64,000 nucleotides of DNA from Halomonas sp. KG2 (GCA_030440445.1 CP098528.1:4154001-4218000); one strand, 5' to 3'; counted from the first letter of the stretch, positions 1-8,682 are shown. The notes: generated by a model from the letters alone, not told the origin. A program made the numbers and translations.

Positions 1-2
1 AG

Positions 3-452
3 AAAGCAAATACCACGCGCCCGGATGTATACGCCCTGCTATCACGGCTCGATAAAGTACGCGAAAACGGGCCGGGGCGTTGGCTCGCCTGTTGTCCTGC
101 GCATGATGACCGCTCGCCCAGTCTGTCGATCCGCGAAACACCAGACGGCACGATCCTGATGCATTGCTTTGCAGGGTGCCCCACGGCGGACGTATTGCTC
201 GCCGTGAACATTGAGTTGAAAGACCTGTTTCCGCAGCGTGACCGAGACGACTACCACGCCAGCAAGCGCCCTGGCGAACGTTGGGTACCACGTGATGTGC
301 TGAGTGCTATAGCAAAAGAGGCGCTAATTACCCTGTTAGCAGCAGAAGCCACGCACCGAGGCGAACGGCTGGAGTCTCCCGATCTTGAACGCCTGGCGAC
401 TGCTGCCGGTCGCCTGCGCAGCGCTGCACAGGAGGTGGGCTGTGATGTCTAA
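3..452 (+). CDS. primase-type zinc-finger protein (5' end outside window)
   Basis: The frame is open from the window edge, so the true start lies upstream or at the edge. Early in the visible part is a CHC2-type zinc-binding pattern, CCPAHDDRSPSLSI followed by HCFAGC, as in the N-terminal zinc ribbon of DnaG-like and phage or plasmid primases. The remaining roughly 100 residues are helical and have no catalytic TOPRIM motif. The protein therefore looks like the stand-alone zinc-finger half of a mobile-element primase, acting with the DUF3987 protein encoded next. The last 8 nt overlap that gene, indicating translational coupling. Such pairs are common in integrative elements and prophage-like islands. 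The role in element DNA replication is inferred from the family. Confidence 0.75.
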   Translation, partial: KANTTRPDVYALLSRLDKVRENGPGRWLACCPAHDDRSPSLSIRETPDGTILMHCFAGCPTADVLLAVNIELKDLFPQRDRDDYHASKRPGERWVPRDVLSAIAKEALITLLAAEATHRGERLESPDLERLATAAGRLRSAAQEVGCDV

Positions 453-1959
453 CACTTTGGAATCATGGCTGGATAAGAGCGCCGACCTGCTTCAGTTTCC
501 AAAACCTAAGCCGTTGCCTGAGAGCTTATCTGGCGTGGCGAAGTTTGATCCTGAAATGCTGCCCCTTCCAATACGCGGCTACATTATGGACACAGCGCAA
601 CGGCTGCAATGCCCGCCTGAGTATTGCGCTGTTACATCGCTAACACTTTTGGCGGGGCTGGTAGGCCATAAGGTGCGATTGAGGCCCAAACAGCATGATG
701 ACTGGGAGGTGGTTGCTACTTTATGGGCGGCCCTAGTGGGCGGCCCTAGCGCCATGAAAAGCCCGGCGCTGAGTGCCATGCGGTTTCCAATCGACGCTAT
801 CGAAGCGGCTGCAAGGCGTCAGCATGAAGAAGCGCTGCGCCACTATGAAACCGAACAGGAGCTTCAGGAGCTGGCGAAAGCAGAAGCCAAGAAAAAAGCT
901 AAGGGCTTTGCTGCCAAAGGTAACATGGACGCCGCACGGGCCACCTTAGAGTCAGTAGATGAGATCGCACCGCCACCTGCGCCACTGCGGCTGACTATCA
1001 ATGATGCAACCGTCGAAAAGGCCGGGGAGCTAATGAACTCGGCAGAGTGCCATCTAACGATATTGCGTGATGAGCTGGCCGGTTGGTTGGCAAAAATGCA
1101 GCAAGAAGAGTACGCAAGCGACCGCGCATTCTATTTGGAAGCCTTCAATGGTGATGGCCGGTTTACCTATGACCGCATTGGCCGGGGCACCGTAGCCATT
1201 GAGCGATGCGCGCTGAATATCGTGGGAGGTATTCAACCCAGCAAGCTAGCGCCAATTATACGCAGCGCCACTAAGGGAACGGCAAACGATGGCCTGATAC
1301 AGCGTTTCCAGCTAGCCGTGTGGCCTGACCCGGTACGTCATTGGAAATGGATAGACCGAAAACCCGATCCTGAGGCCAAGGAGCATTACAGCCAAGTCTT
1401 TTATCGCCTTCATAGCTTGAGTTTGGGAACCGATGAAGAGGACAACCCCCCTTGTTGGCACTTTACCCCAGACGCCCAAGCGATGTTCGTAGAGTGGGCA
1501 ACAGAGATCAACCTGGAGTGCCGATCTGATGACGTTGCGCCGCTATTGGCTGAACACCTGCTGAAGATGCCCAAGACAGTGGGCAGTCTGGCGCTGCTGT
1601 TTGCCGTTATCCAAAACGATGAGGGGGAAGTGAGTGCAGCCGCAACCGCTCGGGCCTTGGAATGGGCCGATCTTTTGCGCAGTCATGCAGAGCGGCTATA
1701 CAGCGCTGCGCTGAACCGTGATGTGGAAGGGGCCAAGCTGATAATCAAGCGACGTGAAAAACTCAACCACCCCACCAAACCGCGAGACATTCAGCAAAAA
1801 GGCTGGCCCGGTCTGGATAGTGCCAACGCCGTAAGAGAGGCGTTGGCGCTGCTGGTAGACCATGGCTACCTCACCGAGATTGAAACGCCGACCACAGGCA
1901 GGCCGCGTATCGACTACTACTGGCACCCAGATTATCTGCCAAAGCAGGAGGGTAAATAA
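445..1959 (+). CDS. DUF3987 family protein of a mobile element
   Basis: A protein of about 504 residues. The start is set at the ATG at 445, preceded by AGGAGG at 430-435, rather than an earlier in-frame codon. The middle of the N-terminal half has an NTP-binding-like loop, GGPSAMKSP, typical of the DUF3987 family, followed by a charged helical region of about 60 residues (Glu/Lys/Ala rich). The C-terminal part has a winged-helix look (VREALALLVDHGYL). Family members are helicase or primase-associated ATPases found beside zinc-finger primases in genomic islands. Here it overlaps the upstream primase-like gene by 8 nt and the downstream gene by 1 nt, so the three form one transcription unit. 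Its last 360 bp are duplicated in decayed form at 2533-2879. Its exact activity is unknown. Confidence 0.8.
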   Translation: MSNTLESWLDKSADLLQFPKPKPLPESLSGVAKFDPEMLPLPIRGYIMDTAQRLQCPPEYCAVTSLTLLAGLVGHKVRLRPKQHDDWEVVATLWAALVGGPSAMKSPALSAMRFPIDAIEAAARRQHEEALRHYETEQELQELAKAEAKKKAKGFAAKGNMDAARATLESVDEIAPPPAPLRLTINDATVEKAGELMNSAECHLTILRDELAGWLAKMQQEEYASDRAFYLEAFNGDGRFTYDRIGRGTVAIERCALNIVGGIQPSKLAPIIRSATKGTANDGLIQRFQLAVWPDPVRHWKWIDRKPDPEAKEHYSQVFYRLHSLSLGTDEEDNPPCWHFTPDAQAMFVEWATEINLECRSDDVAPLLAEHLLKMPKTVGSLALLFAVIQNDEGEVSAAATARALEWADLLRSHAERLYSAALNRDVEGAKLIIKRREKLNHPTKPRDIQQKGWPGLDSANAVREALALLVDHGYLTEIETPTTGRPRIDYYWHPDYLPKQEGK

Positions 1960-2426
1960 TGGGCCGTTGGTTAAATCGAGTGCAGGCAACCAGTGAAAGC
2001 GTTACTGCTATCACCCATGACGAAAAAAAACCTAAAAGCATAGGCCAGCCACACTACAAAACCTACGAAAGACCTTCTGTAGGTTCTGTAGGTAAAGCAC
2101 AGGGCGCTTTTAAAGAAAAAAAAGCCACCGTTAACGATGCGGAAATCATGCTAGCCAACCTGCGAGCCGTTGGCCGTGACCTAGGGGAGGTAGAGCCGCT
2201 GGCGCGCATTACCATGCTCAAGCTAAACCGCGACGCTGCTGCTGAACTAGTGGCCGTGCTGGGTGACCTGTTTGAAACTGCCCCTGATGCCGACGTAGCA
2301 AGGAGCCAATGCCGCCACGTGCTGAGCGACCCTAAAGCCCTGGCAGCCGCCAAAGCTGTTTGGCCTGACCTGGCGAGCCTATTTGTGCCAGCAACAAATA
2401 GCCTTGCCCCTAATATCGCTGATTAA
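1959..2426 (+). CDS. small island protein with SVGSVG motif
   Basis: 155 residues; the ATG overlaps the stop of the DUF3987 gene by one base. I do not recognise a named family, but small proteins starting MGRWL or MSKWL with a repetitive Thr/Lys/Pro stretch followed by SVGSVG often sit after DUF3987 genes in such islands (memory of the family, not a search). The N-terminal 50 residues are low-complexity. The C-terminal about 90 residues are helical and Ala/Leu rich, with DVARSQCRHVLSDPKALAAAK. The DNA encoding the SVGSVG segment contains an inverted repeat (2054-2066 against 2079-2091). A decayed second copy of the gene lies at 2890-3308. Confidence 0.6.
   Translation: MGRWLNRVQATSESVTAITHDEKKPKSIGQPHYKTYERPSVGSVGKAQGAFKEKKATVNDAEIMLANLRAVGRDLGEVEPLARITMLKLNRDAAAELVAVLGDLFETAPDADVARSQCRHVLSDPKALAAAKAVWPDLASLFVPATNSLAPNIAD
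2054..2091. repeat. intragenic inverted repeat, copy 1
   Basis: Arms CTACAAAACCTAC (2054-2066) and GTAGGTTCTGTAG (2079-2091) pair with a single mismatch across a 12-bp spacer. The right arm is part of a direct repeat of TTCTGTAGG. The same structure occurs, perfectly paired, in the duplicated copy at 2983-3022. Confidence 0.7.
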
Positions 2427-2532
2427 CTGAACAGAATTTAGCCATTGGTGGGTCTCTACGATTACATCCTCGAGTGGCTATCTGTTTCTACCTTTAATGG
2501 CACACTCCCAGCCATTAAGCACACGCCAGCCC

Positions 2533-2879
2533 GCCTTTACCGTTATCCAAAGCGATGAAGGAGAAGTCAGTGCAGCCGCAACCGATCAGGCCTTGGAATA
2601 GGCCGACCTTCTGCGCAGCCATGCAGAGCAGCTATACAGCGCCGCGCTGAACCGTGACGTGGAAGGGGACAAGCTGATTCTAAAACGACGTAATAAACTT
2701 GGTAACCCGATCAAGCTGCGCACTGTTCCGCAAAAAGGCTGGTCTGGATAATGCCGAGGTCATAGGGGCAGCACTGGCGCTTCTGGTAGATCATGGCTAC
2801 CTCACTGAGTTAGAGCCCCCCACCACAGGCAGGCCGCGCACTGACTATTACTGGCACCCGGACTATCTGCCAGATTAGG
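2533..2879 (+). pseudogene. decayed duplicate of DUF3987 C-terminus
   Basis: This stretch matches the last ~360 bp of the DUF3987 gene almost base for base. For example, GTTATCCAAAACGATGAGG in the parent is seen here as GTTATCCAAAGCGATGAAG. It has no start, contains an in-frame TAG early (the codon for Trp in GCCTTGGAATGGGCC is here a stop), and has small deletions around 2740. It ends at a TAG at the position equivalent to the parent stop and is followed by the second copy of the small gene. It is a relic of a tandem duplication covering about 1.6-2.43 kb. Confidence 0.8.
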
Positions 2880-2889
2880 AGAAAGAATA

Positions 2890-3308
2890 ATGGGTCGTTG
2901 GTTAAACCGCGTTCAGGCAACAAGTGGGAGTGATAATGCTACCGCGCCTGACGAAAAAAATAAAAAAACGTTGGCCAGCCACCCTACAGAACCTACGAAA
3001 GTTCTTCTGTAGGTTCTGTAGGTAAGACACAGGGCGCTTTTGCTGGAAAAAATGTCACCGAGCAGGAAGTGGAGGCCATGTTGACAAGCCTCCGAGCCGC
3101 TGGGCGCGAACTCCACACCATTGAAGGCTTGGCGCGTGTCGCCCTGAGCCATGTCGCCGCAGCGGAGCTAGCCGCGGTCATAGATGATCTGTTTCAGACT
3201 GCGCCAACGTCAGATGTTGCTCGCTCCCAATGCCGCCGGGTGCTGAGCGACCCTAAAAACCTGGCAGCCGCCAAATCGGTATGGCCTGGCCTTGCAACCG
3301 TTCAGTAA
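2890..3308 (+). pseudogene. frameshifted duplicate of the small SVGSVG gene
   Basis: This is the second copy of the gene at 1959-2426, beginning ATGGGTCGTTGGTTAAACCG. Relative to copy 1 there is a one-base deletion within the A-rich run at 2954-2968, which takes the frame into a TAG near 3010. The downstream frame continues intact to the stop at 3308 and keeps SVGSVGK and DVARSQCRRVLSDPKNLAAAK. The shifted frame could be translated from an internal ATG at 3069 to give 79 residues. The two A7 runs could also permit slippage that restores the full frame. Decay is the simpler reading. Confidence 0.7.
2983..3022. repeat. intragenic inverted repeat, copy 2 (perfect)
   Basis: CCTACAGAACCTAC at 2983-2996 and GTAGGTTCTGTAGG at 3009-3022 are perfect 14-base complements with a 12-base spacer. 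The pairing is better here than in copy 1 although the surrounding coding frame has decayed. This would fit selection on the DNA or RNA structure rather than on the protein. Confidence 0.75.
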
Positions 3309-3527
3309 CACAGGCCGATACCTGTCTAGCAGTCGCGCCTAAATATGACCACTAAACAATCACATCGAAAGGGGCTTGACTTTCTCTGTCCTGCTCAATA
3401 GCATTTTCTTAAGGCAACTGGCATGCCTGCCCCCACCAAGGCGAAGCAATTGCAGTCAGTAGAAACTCTTTTCAACAGCAATCTTGCTGATGATTAAGGT
3501 GGGAAGTCATAAGCATAGGAGATTGTT

Positions 3528-4052
3528 GTGTCTTCAAATTCACGCATTAGTAAAGATGAAATTTCAAATCTAAAATTTGCTGCTAAAAGATTAAAGCGTA
3601 AAACAGGAGTTTCACATAGTGAAGCTTTAGACCAAGTAGCACGTGAAAAAGGGTTTAATGCTTGGTCACATCTACAGCATGTTTTAAACTCTTTACAGGC
3701 TCAATCATCTTTCGAGCTACTCTTGAGTGGCCCAGTACCAAGCTTAAGGCTTCCCTCGAAAAAAATGCGCGATGCGTTAGAAAAAACCATGACGGCCATT
3801 AACAATTTGATGTTAGGCTATAATCAAGATAATGACTTGGTTTGCAACTGGCTTGACGATGATCCTGATCAGATTAGAAATATGGTTGCTCACACAATCC
3901 AGTCTGTTGGAGCCGATAAAGTTTTTCTTCATTTTGAGGATGAAGATGTAATGCGCACACTAGGCGATATAAGTCATTCTGATAGGGCAACAGGCATAAT
4001 CCAAGATCTATGTTTTTTAATCGACGGCGAAGGGCATGGTCACGCGCATTAG
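3528..4052 (+). CDS. hypothetical protein, AT-rich
   Basis: 174 residues; GTG start at 3528 with TAGGAG at 3515-3520 as ribosome site. The first ~50 residues form a helical module, with KFAAKRLKRKTGVSHSEAL then FNAWSHLQ. This recalls the small N-terminal domain seen on several island-borne proteins and glyoxalase-superfamily fusions; the resemblance is from memory only. The rest is acidic and has no motif I recognise; the end is GHGHAH. The gene is clearly more AT-rich than its neighbours, which suggests separate acquisition. It converges on the BREX operon, with a shared hairpin at 4091-4122. No function is assigned. Confidence 0.65.
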   Translation: MSSNSRISKDEISNLKFAAKRLKRKTGVSHSEALDQVAREKGFNAWSHLQHVLNSLQAQSSFELLLSGPVPSLRLPSKKMRDALEKTMTAINNLMLGYNQDNDLVCNWLDDDPDQIRNMVAHTIQSVGADKVFLHFEDEDVMRTLGDISHSDRATGIIQDLCFLIDGEGHGHAH

Positions 4053-4090
4053 ACTAGGTTCTTTGTAGCTTATTGAACTCTGCCTATCCA

Positions 4091-4122
4091 CACAACACCC
4101 GTAGTGAGTTACGGGTGTTGTG
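4091..4122. terminator. hairpin between convergent genes
   Basis: A perfect 13-bp stem (CACAACACCCGTA / TACGGGTGTTGTG, 6-base loop) lies between the plus-strand unknown gene and the end of brxL. Neither side has a long T run, so it would be a weak intrinsic or bidirectional terminator. Confidence 0.5.
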
Positions 4123-4129
4123 GCCCCTC

Positions 4130-6190
4130 CTACTCGCCTAACGACTTCAAGAGCGCATCCCTTGCATCTAGGTAGAACTGAATATCGACTTTGGTGGCCA
4201 TCTCATCAGATAAGTCAAACAGCATCTTTCGGGAAGTCACTGGCATAAGAATAGCTGTCGCGCCTTTTTCAACAGCGATCTCTACTAACGTGACGGGATT
4301 ATGAATCGGCTCGATTGACCCACCAAGGTTAATCTCTCCTACTACAATAAGCCCACCTCTCACGCTTCTTTTTAATAGCGCGGAGCTCATAGCTATTAGG
4401 GAAGCCACACCTAACTTACTGCCTGATTTAGCAGCATCAAATGCTCGGAGCTGAATAGTAAACTCATGTTGCCTTGGTTCTTTGTCGCCTACTAATTGCC
4501 CAGCGCGCGTGTAAAGATTTTGCTCGGCATAACCCACACTTTCGCGAAAAGCAGGCGGCACAGGTTTATTAAGAATTTTAACGCCAGTGCCAGGCCCCTC
4601 GTTTACTTCAATACGAAATAAGCCAGGATGCTCTTCTTGCCCATTTGCTGTTTGTCCACCAGGAGTAATAGACCATACCTGGCCTGGCTCTAAAGGGTCA
4701 TTACCAATACTGTTATCACTCTGCAGTTCGGGAGTGGCCACAAACTTCTCTACACCATCTTCCCCCATGGTATAGCTAAAGTGGGTATTTCTAAATTCAG
4801 CGGCACCGATACGTTTTTGCTGTTCCTTTACCCGTCGGCGTGCTTCCATCGCAATGTGAATTGCCCACTCTATATCTTCTTCACTCGGTGTTAAGTCATC
4901 TCCAGGATATAACAACTTCAAGAGACCACTTGCTGTTTTATTAACCGCGTTAGTGTCACGCCCAGATAGCGCTCCGCCAAAAAAGACACGCCCCTGCCAT
5001 TGCGATACACGGCTTTGATTACGCAACTGGCTCCAACATTCAGAAAGAAAATCACTCACTAAACCAAAATGGTCGGTCAAGAGCTCCTTGCTAACCTTGG
5101 GTACATCCCAGCCTGGTAGAAAGGCATGAATGCGATCCATAAAGGCAGTATCGTGACGCATCTCCTCAGGCAGGGGTCCAAACAGGTGCCCGATGCGCTG
5201 TTGATGTTCAACATCGACATCAAAGTTGCCGACTAACACGATAGAGCCATCAGCACGGATGCTCTCCTTACCACGGGAAAACTCCCCACTTTCCATGTAG
5301 CCCTTCATGATATTGACGCCGTCCTTGTTATCGAACGAGATACCGGATACCTCATCGAAGCAGACCACATCATACTGGCACACCAGGCCACGCTGGCCGT
5401 TAGCATTATTGACGAACATCTTGGCCACGGTGGCCTTACCACCGGAAATCAGGTGGGCATAAGGCGATACCTGCTGGAACAAGTGGCTCTTACCGGTACC
5501 ACGGGGGCCAAGCTCCACCACGTTATAGTTGCGCTCCACAAAGGGCACCATACGCAGCAGCATGGCATCTTTTTGGCGCTCGCTCAGCCCAGCCGCTTCA
5601 ATACCAGTTGAACGGAGCAAGAAGGCCTTCCACTCCTCAGTACTAAAATGCCGACGTGCACGGGCTAGTTCGTCGAGCACATCACGTTTTGATAACTGGA
5701 TCTCTCGCAGGGCGCGGATTCCGAAAGGGCGGCCTCCTTGCTCCTGAGCGATGCTAGCGTCGTACTCCAGTGTCAGTTCCGCGTAGAAGCCACCAGTCAG
5801 CATGCGCTCGTGCTCGCTAACCAGCTCGTCAGGAATCCGTACATCGTTGAGGCGCAAGCTTGGCAAGCTCGCCATATAGGTGTCATTTTTCGTATCAAGT
5901 CGCGCTTGTATAAGGTCGATAACCTTGATTTCGCCTTTCTCACGAGCGCGGGCTTTGAACAGTTCTTCCTCGCCAGCTTTGATGGTGCGTGACTTGAGCT
6001 GCCGCTGTACTACTTCCAGGCCTTCCTCAATCTCTTCCGGATCGGTGCTTGCACAGTAGCGGCCGAGCAGGAATTCCACCACGTACGTTGGTACAGGAAA
6101 CTGGCGAGCAAACGTACGCACCAGATCTTTGCGAACCAAGAAACCATCCAATAATTCGGCAGCCTTGCGATCCAGATCATCGAGCTCCAT
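4130..6190 (-). CDS. brxL: BREX protein BrxL (AAA+, Lon-like)
   Basis: 686 residues, the last gene of the BREX operon. Residues 1-200 are the helical N-terminal part. A Walker A motif, GPRGTGKSH, lies at about 228-236 and a Walker B, VVCFDEV, at about 275-281. The C-terminal ~130 residues have a Lon-protease-like fold signature (GSKLGVASLIAMSSAL, then LGGSIEPIHNPVTLVEIA). Aligned by eye with Lon, the catalytic Ser position (GPSAG in Lon) reads GSKLG and the Lys position (GGLKEK) reads GGSIEP, so proteolysis is unlikely. In the BREX family BrxL is an AAA+ ring needed for phage restriction and generally not for host methylation. The start ATG has AAGGGAA upstream and lies 11 nt after pglZ. Confidence 0.93.
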   Translation of the reverse strand: MELDDLDRKAAELLDGFLVRKDLVRTFARQFPVPTYVVEFLLGRYCASTDPEEIEEGLEVVQRQLKSRTIKAGEEELFKARAREKGEIKVIDLIQARLDTKNDTYMASLPSLRLNDVRIPDELVSEHERMLTGGFYAELTLEYDASIAQEQGGRPFGIRALREIQLSKRDVLDELARARRHFSTEEWKAFLLRSTGIEAAGLSERQKDAMLLRMVPFVERNYNVVELGPRGTGKSHLFQQVSPYAHLISGGKATVAKMFVNNANGQRGLVCQYDVVCFDEVSGISFDNKDGVNIMKGYMESGEFSRGKESIRADGSIVLVGNFDVDVEHQQRIGHLFGPLPEEMRHDTAFMDRIHAFLPGWDVPKVSKELLTDHFGLVSDFLSECWSQLRNQSRVSQWQGRVFFGGALSGRDTNAVNKTASGLLKLLYPGDDLTPSEEDIEWAIHIAMEARRRVKEQQKRIGAAEFRNTHFSYTMGEDGVEKFVATPELQSDNSIGNDPLEPGQVWSITPGGQTANGQEEHPGLFRIEVNEGPGTGVKILNKPVPPAFRESVGYAEQNLYTRAGQLVGDKEPRQHEFTIQLRAFDAAKSGSKLGVASLIAMSSALLKRSVRGGLIVVGEINLGGSIEPIHNPVTLVEIAVEKGATAILMPVTSRKMLFDLSDEMATKVDIQFYLDARDALLKSLGE

Positions 6191-6201
6191 GGCAATTCCC
6201 T

Positions 6202-8535
6202 TCAGTCATCAGTACCAATGGTGGTTAAGCATTGTGCAACCACATGTCCCGCTTCATTCACGATCACTACTTGGGCAACCTCACCTTCTAGGTCGTCGTC
6301 ATCAACCACAACCGATGCTTTTCCTCCTGCCTTAAACGGCTTAGAAGACAGCACCAAGCTAGTACTGGGGTCTGCCGCATGACGGCGTAGATCCAACATT
6401 AAGCCATCAGTTTCGCCTTCCACGAGCACGGTGCAGCGCATCCCTTTCCAAACTAACTCGTCGATCACTACAAGAGGTGTGATTTCCGCTGTTCCGGTAA
6501 CTACCAGCTCCGGCGTAACGCACTCTTGCAGCGTCAAACCACCATGGGTGTACGATTCGCCCGCTTTGAAGCAATAGATGCCCTCAGCTAGCGCAAAATG
6601 CACCTGTTCATTCCAGTACCAAGGAAAACGTGCTGTCGCCGTATTAGCCCCTGGTTTTACCGAGGCACAGCGCCCCCACTTAGAGTCCACCAGGCTAGCA
6701 GGAAGCTCTGTTTTTGGTAACTCACCAGGCATTAGCAACCAGCCATGGTCCGTCACTACCCTCACTTGCGCCCACCCTTGGGCAAGTAAGGCTTGAATGC
6801 GCTCCGCTACCTCGGCCAGCATAGCATCTACACGCTGCGCGAGTTTCCAGCCACTTTCATGGCCAACATGATCGATGTCTCCAAACTCACACCAGGCGGA
6901 TTGAGAGGTATCTAGGGTTTCTTTATGCAGCTGTTCTACTTGGCGGCGTTCCAATACTTGCCACCCGTTATCTCGAAGTAACTTCTTGAAAAGATGTGGC
7001 GTAATCGGTGTGAATTGATAGCTCTCCGGTTCTTCTTTAATAGCACTGCTACCAAAGATGGGAGCCACCGCATATTTGCCCGTGCCGGTCACGCTAGGTA
7101 GTGCCGCCCACGTTGAATGCTCTACAACGTTCAAGCCGCGCTGGATGAGTCTTTTGGCAAGCCGCTTACCGCAGTCTAGGCGCAACCCATCAACAAACAG
7201 AACACACTCCCCTTCACGTGCATGAGGAGAGGGCTCATCGCGTTTTAAGCCGTCATCACCTGGCCGCCAAACGGATTGTAAATGCCGGGCAGCGTCATCG
7301 GCCCAACTCAGATAGATCGAGCGAATAGCGGTAAACACCGCCTCTTGCTCTCGTTGGCCAGTGACTTCGGCCAGTGCTTTCAGAACCGCATCATCTGCTT
7401 TCCAACCTTCTTGAACGTAGGCCTGATGCATATCGTCTGCTTGGCCTCCTGCCAAGCTACGCTGGGTTGTTTTGGCTAAGAAGCTAAGCGGTGCTAACGC
7501 CATCGCTAAAGGGCTTTCCCCTAGCTCTGCCCACACCCAATCACGCCGCCCTCCATGATCTTTTTCTAAGGCATCAAGTCGCGTCCTTGCTTGCGGCGCA
7601 GGCAGGTTCCCTAGCTCACATAAAGCATGGTAAAGCTTATCTTCTTCTTGCTGATTTAACTGAGGCCACACCTGCATATCCTCAACTTCTGGAAACAGCC
7701 CAAGGTCAGGTGGCGCCTGCTGTCGAAGCTGCTCTACCAGCTGAGGATAGCGATGTGGTGCTTCACAGAATCGTGCCCATACCGTGCTCCAAGCACCTTC
7801 GCGCTGGGTTAAGCAGGTAAGGGCTTCCAATGGCGTCTGACGTTCTGGGTGGACGCCATACTGAGAGTGGCATACCTGGCAAAAGGCGTGCCACTCAGGG
7901 CTAGACCCACTTGCTTTTATAGCATCTGGCTGGCTTAGCCATCCCAATACATCAAGAACAGGATCACCGCCTATTAAAAGCGTATTGAAGTCATCCCCGT
8001 CTAAATGTCGCCCTTGTAAGTTACTCAGTGACTCTTTAAGCAATCGGGGCAATGCCGCGTGTAACGCCTGGCGAGTTGCCGCATCGCGTGCGATATCCAA
8101 GCCAAGCCCACCCTGTTCTGTGGTGAGAAAAGCACGCGGCGTCCAATCCTTCGCATTAACCTGAGACCACAACACACCTCGATACTGCAGCTCTGCTAAG
8201 GGCTTCAAGGCGTCTGGGCACTCGCTAATGGCCCGCAAATCCTGCCGCCCAACACCGGGTAAATACAAAATAGGCGGCCTACCTTCATTGGCGACAACGC
8301 CCTCAACGGTACCGGCGATAGCGCATCGCAACCAAATGGCCGGGCCTCGCCGCTCTTCAGGCGCATACTCCCCTAACACCAATAGTTCAGGCAGCACAGA
8401 CTGAATTTGGTTGATAACAGGCTCCCACAGCCGCTCGCGATCTGGCCATAAGATGCAGGCTGGCGCAGCTTGAACATCAGGGTTGTGAGCAGACGTATTG
8501 CGGATAGCTTGCTTGAGCTGGTTCAGAAGATTCAT
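6202..8535 (-). CDS. pglZ: BREX phosphatase-fold protein PglZ
   Basis: 777 residues from the ATG at 8535. An in-frame TTG further upstream would add 21 residues but falls inside the small ORF at 8538-8681. The C-terminal half has alkaline-phosphatase-superfamily metal-site motifs: VLFVDGLRLD at about residue 445-454 and VVTDHGWLL at about 593-601. PglZ is a core BREX component that associates with BrxB and the PglX methyltransferase; its metal-dependent hydrolase activity has been reported for the family. The gene starts 2 nt after the stop of the short ORF at 8538-8681 and ends 11 nt before brxL, so these genes are co-transcribed and probably translationally coupled. Confidence 0.93.
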   Translation of the reverse strand: MNLLNQLKQAIRNTSAHNPDVQAAPACILWPDRERLWEPVINQIQSVLPELLVLGEYAPEERRGPAIWLRCAIAGTVEGVVANEGRPPILYLPGVGRQDLRAISECPDALKPLAELQYRGVLWSQVNAKDWTPRAFLTTEQGGLGLDIARDAATRQALHAALPRLLKESLSNLQGRHLDGDDFNTLLIGGDPVLDVLGWLSQPDAIKASGSSPEWHAFCQVCHSQYGVHPERQTPLEALTCLTQREGAWSTVWARFCEAPHRYPQLVEQLRQQAPPDLGLFPEVEDMQVWPQLNQQEEDKLYHALCELGNLPAPQARTRLDALEKDHGGRRDWVWAELGESPLAMALAPLSFLAKTTQRSLAGGQADDMHQAYVQEGWKADDAVLKALAEVTGQREQEAVFTAIRSIYLSWADDAARHLQSVWRPGDDGLKRDEPSPHAREGECVLFVDGLRLDCGKRLAKRLIQRGLNVVEHSTWAALPSVTGTGKYAVAPIFGSSAIKEEPESYQFTPITPHLFKKLLRDNGWQVLERRQVEQLHKETLDTSQSAWCEFGDIDHVGHESGWKLAQRVDAMLAEVAERIQALLAQGWAQVRVVTDHGWLLMPGELPKTELPASLVDSKWGRCASVKPGANTATARFPWYWNEQVHFALAEGIYCFKAGESYTHGGLTLQECVTPELVVTGTAEITPLVVIDELVWKGMRCTVLVEGETDGLMLDLRRHAADPSTSLVLSSKPFKAGGKASVVVDDDDLEGEVAQVVIVNEAGHVVAQCLTTIGTDD

Positions 8536-8537
8536 TT

Positions 8538-8681
8538 CTATATTGATACCTTGAGATTGGCTTTCACCACCACTACTTTTGCCAGCTGCTCGGGGCAAGG
8601 GGAATCACATTTAAATTCAACGACAGGGTTTTCGCTTTTAGCGATAATTTTCAGTAGCTCTGTCTTCAGCACCCTGGTCAC
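8538..8681 (-). pseudogene. 47-codon AlbA_2 (Schlafen-like) stub between BREX genes
   Basis: A GTG start (8681) lies 1 nt after the stop of the TrlF-like gene, and the TAG (8538-8540) lies 2 nt before the pglZ ATG. The peptide contains LLKIIAKSENPVVEF, then KCDSPCPEQLAK and KANL. This is the typical beginning of AlbA_2/Schlafen-like ATP-binding proteins (ENSGVEFKRDD...PEQLAKE...ANLxGG in the family). The protein stops where the GG strand and the rest of the domain should begin, and the Ala/Phe before AN is Lys-Ala. It is best read as the truncated remnant of a full AlbA_2 gene. Its tight operon spacing leaves open that the mini-peptide is still made or only serves translational coupling. Confidence 0.6.
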
Positions 8682-8682
8682 C

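Noticed and set aside
3423..3497. 24-codon frame MPAPTKAKQLQ... before the AT-rich gene
   Set aside because: Too short, with no convincing ribosome site; could be a gene relic but cannot be supported.
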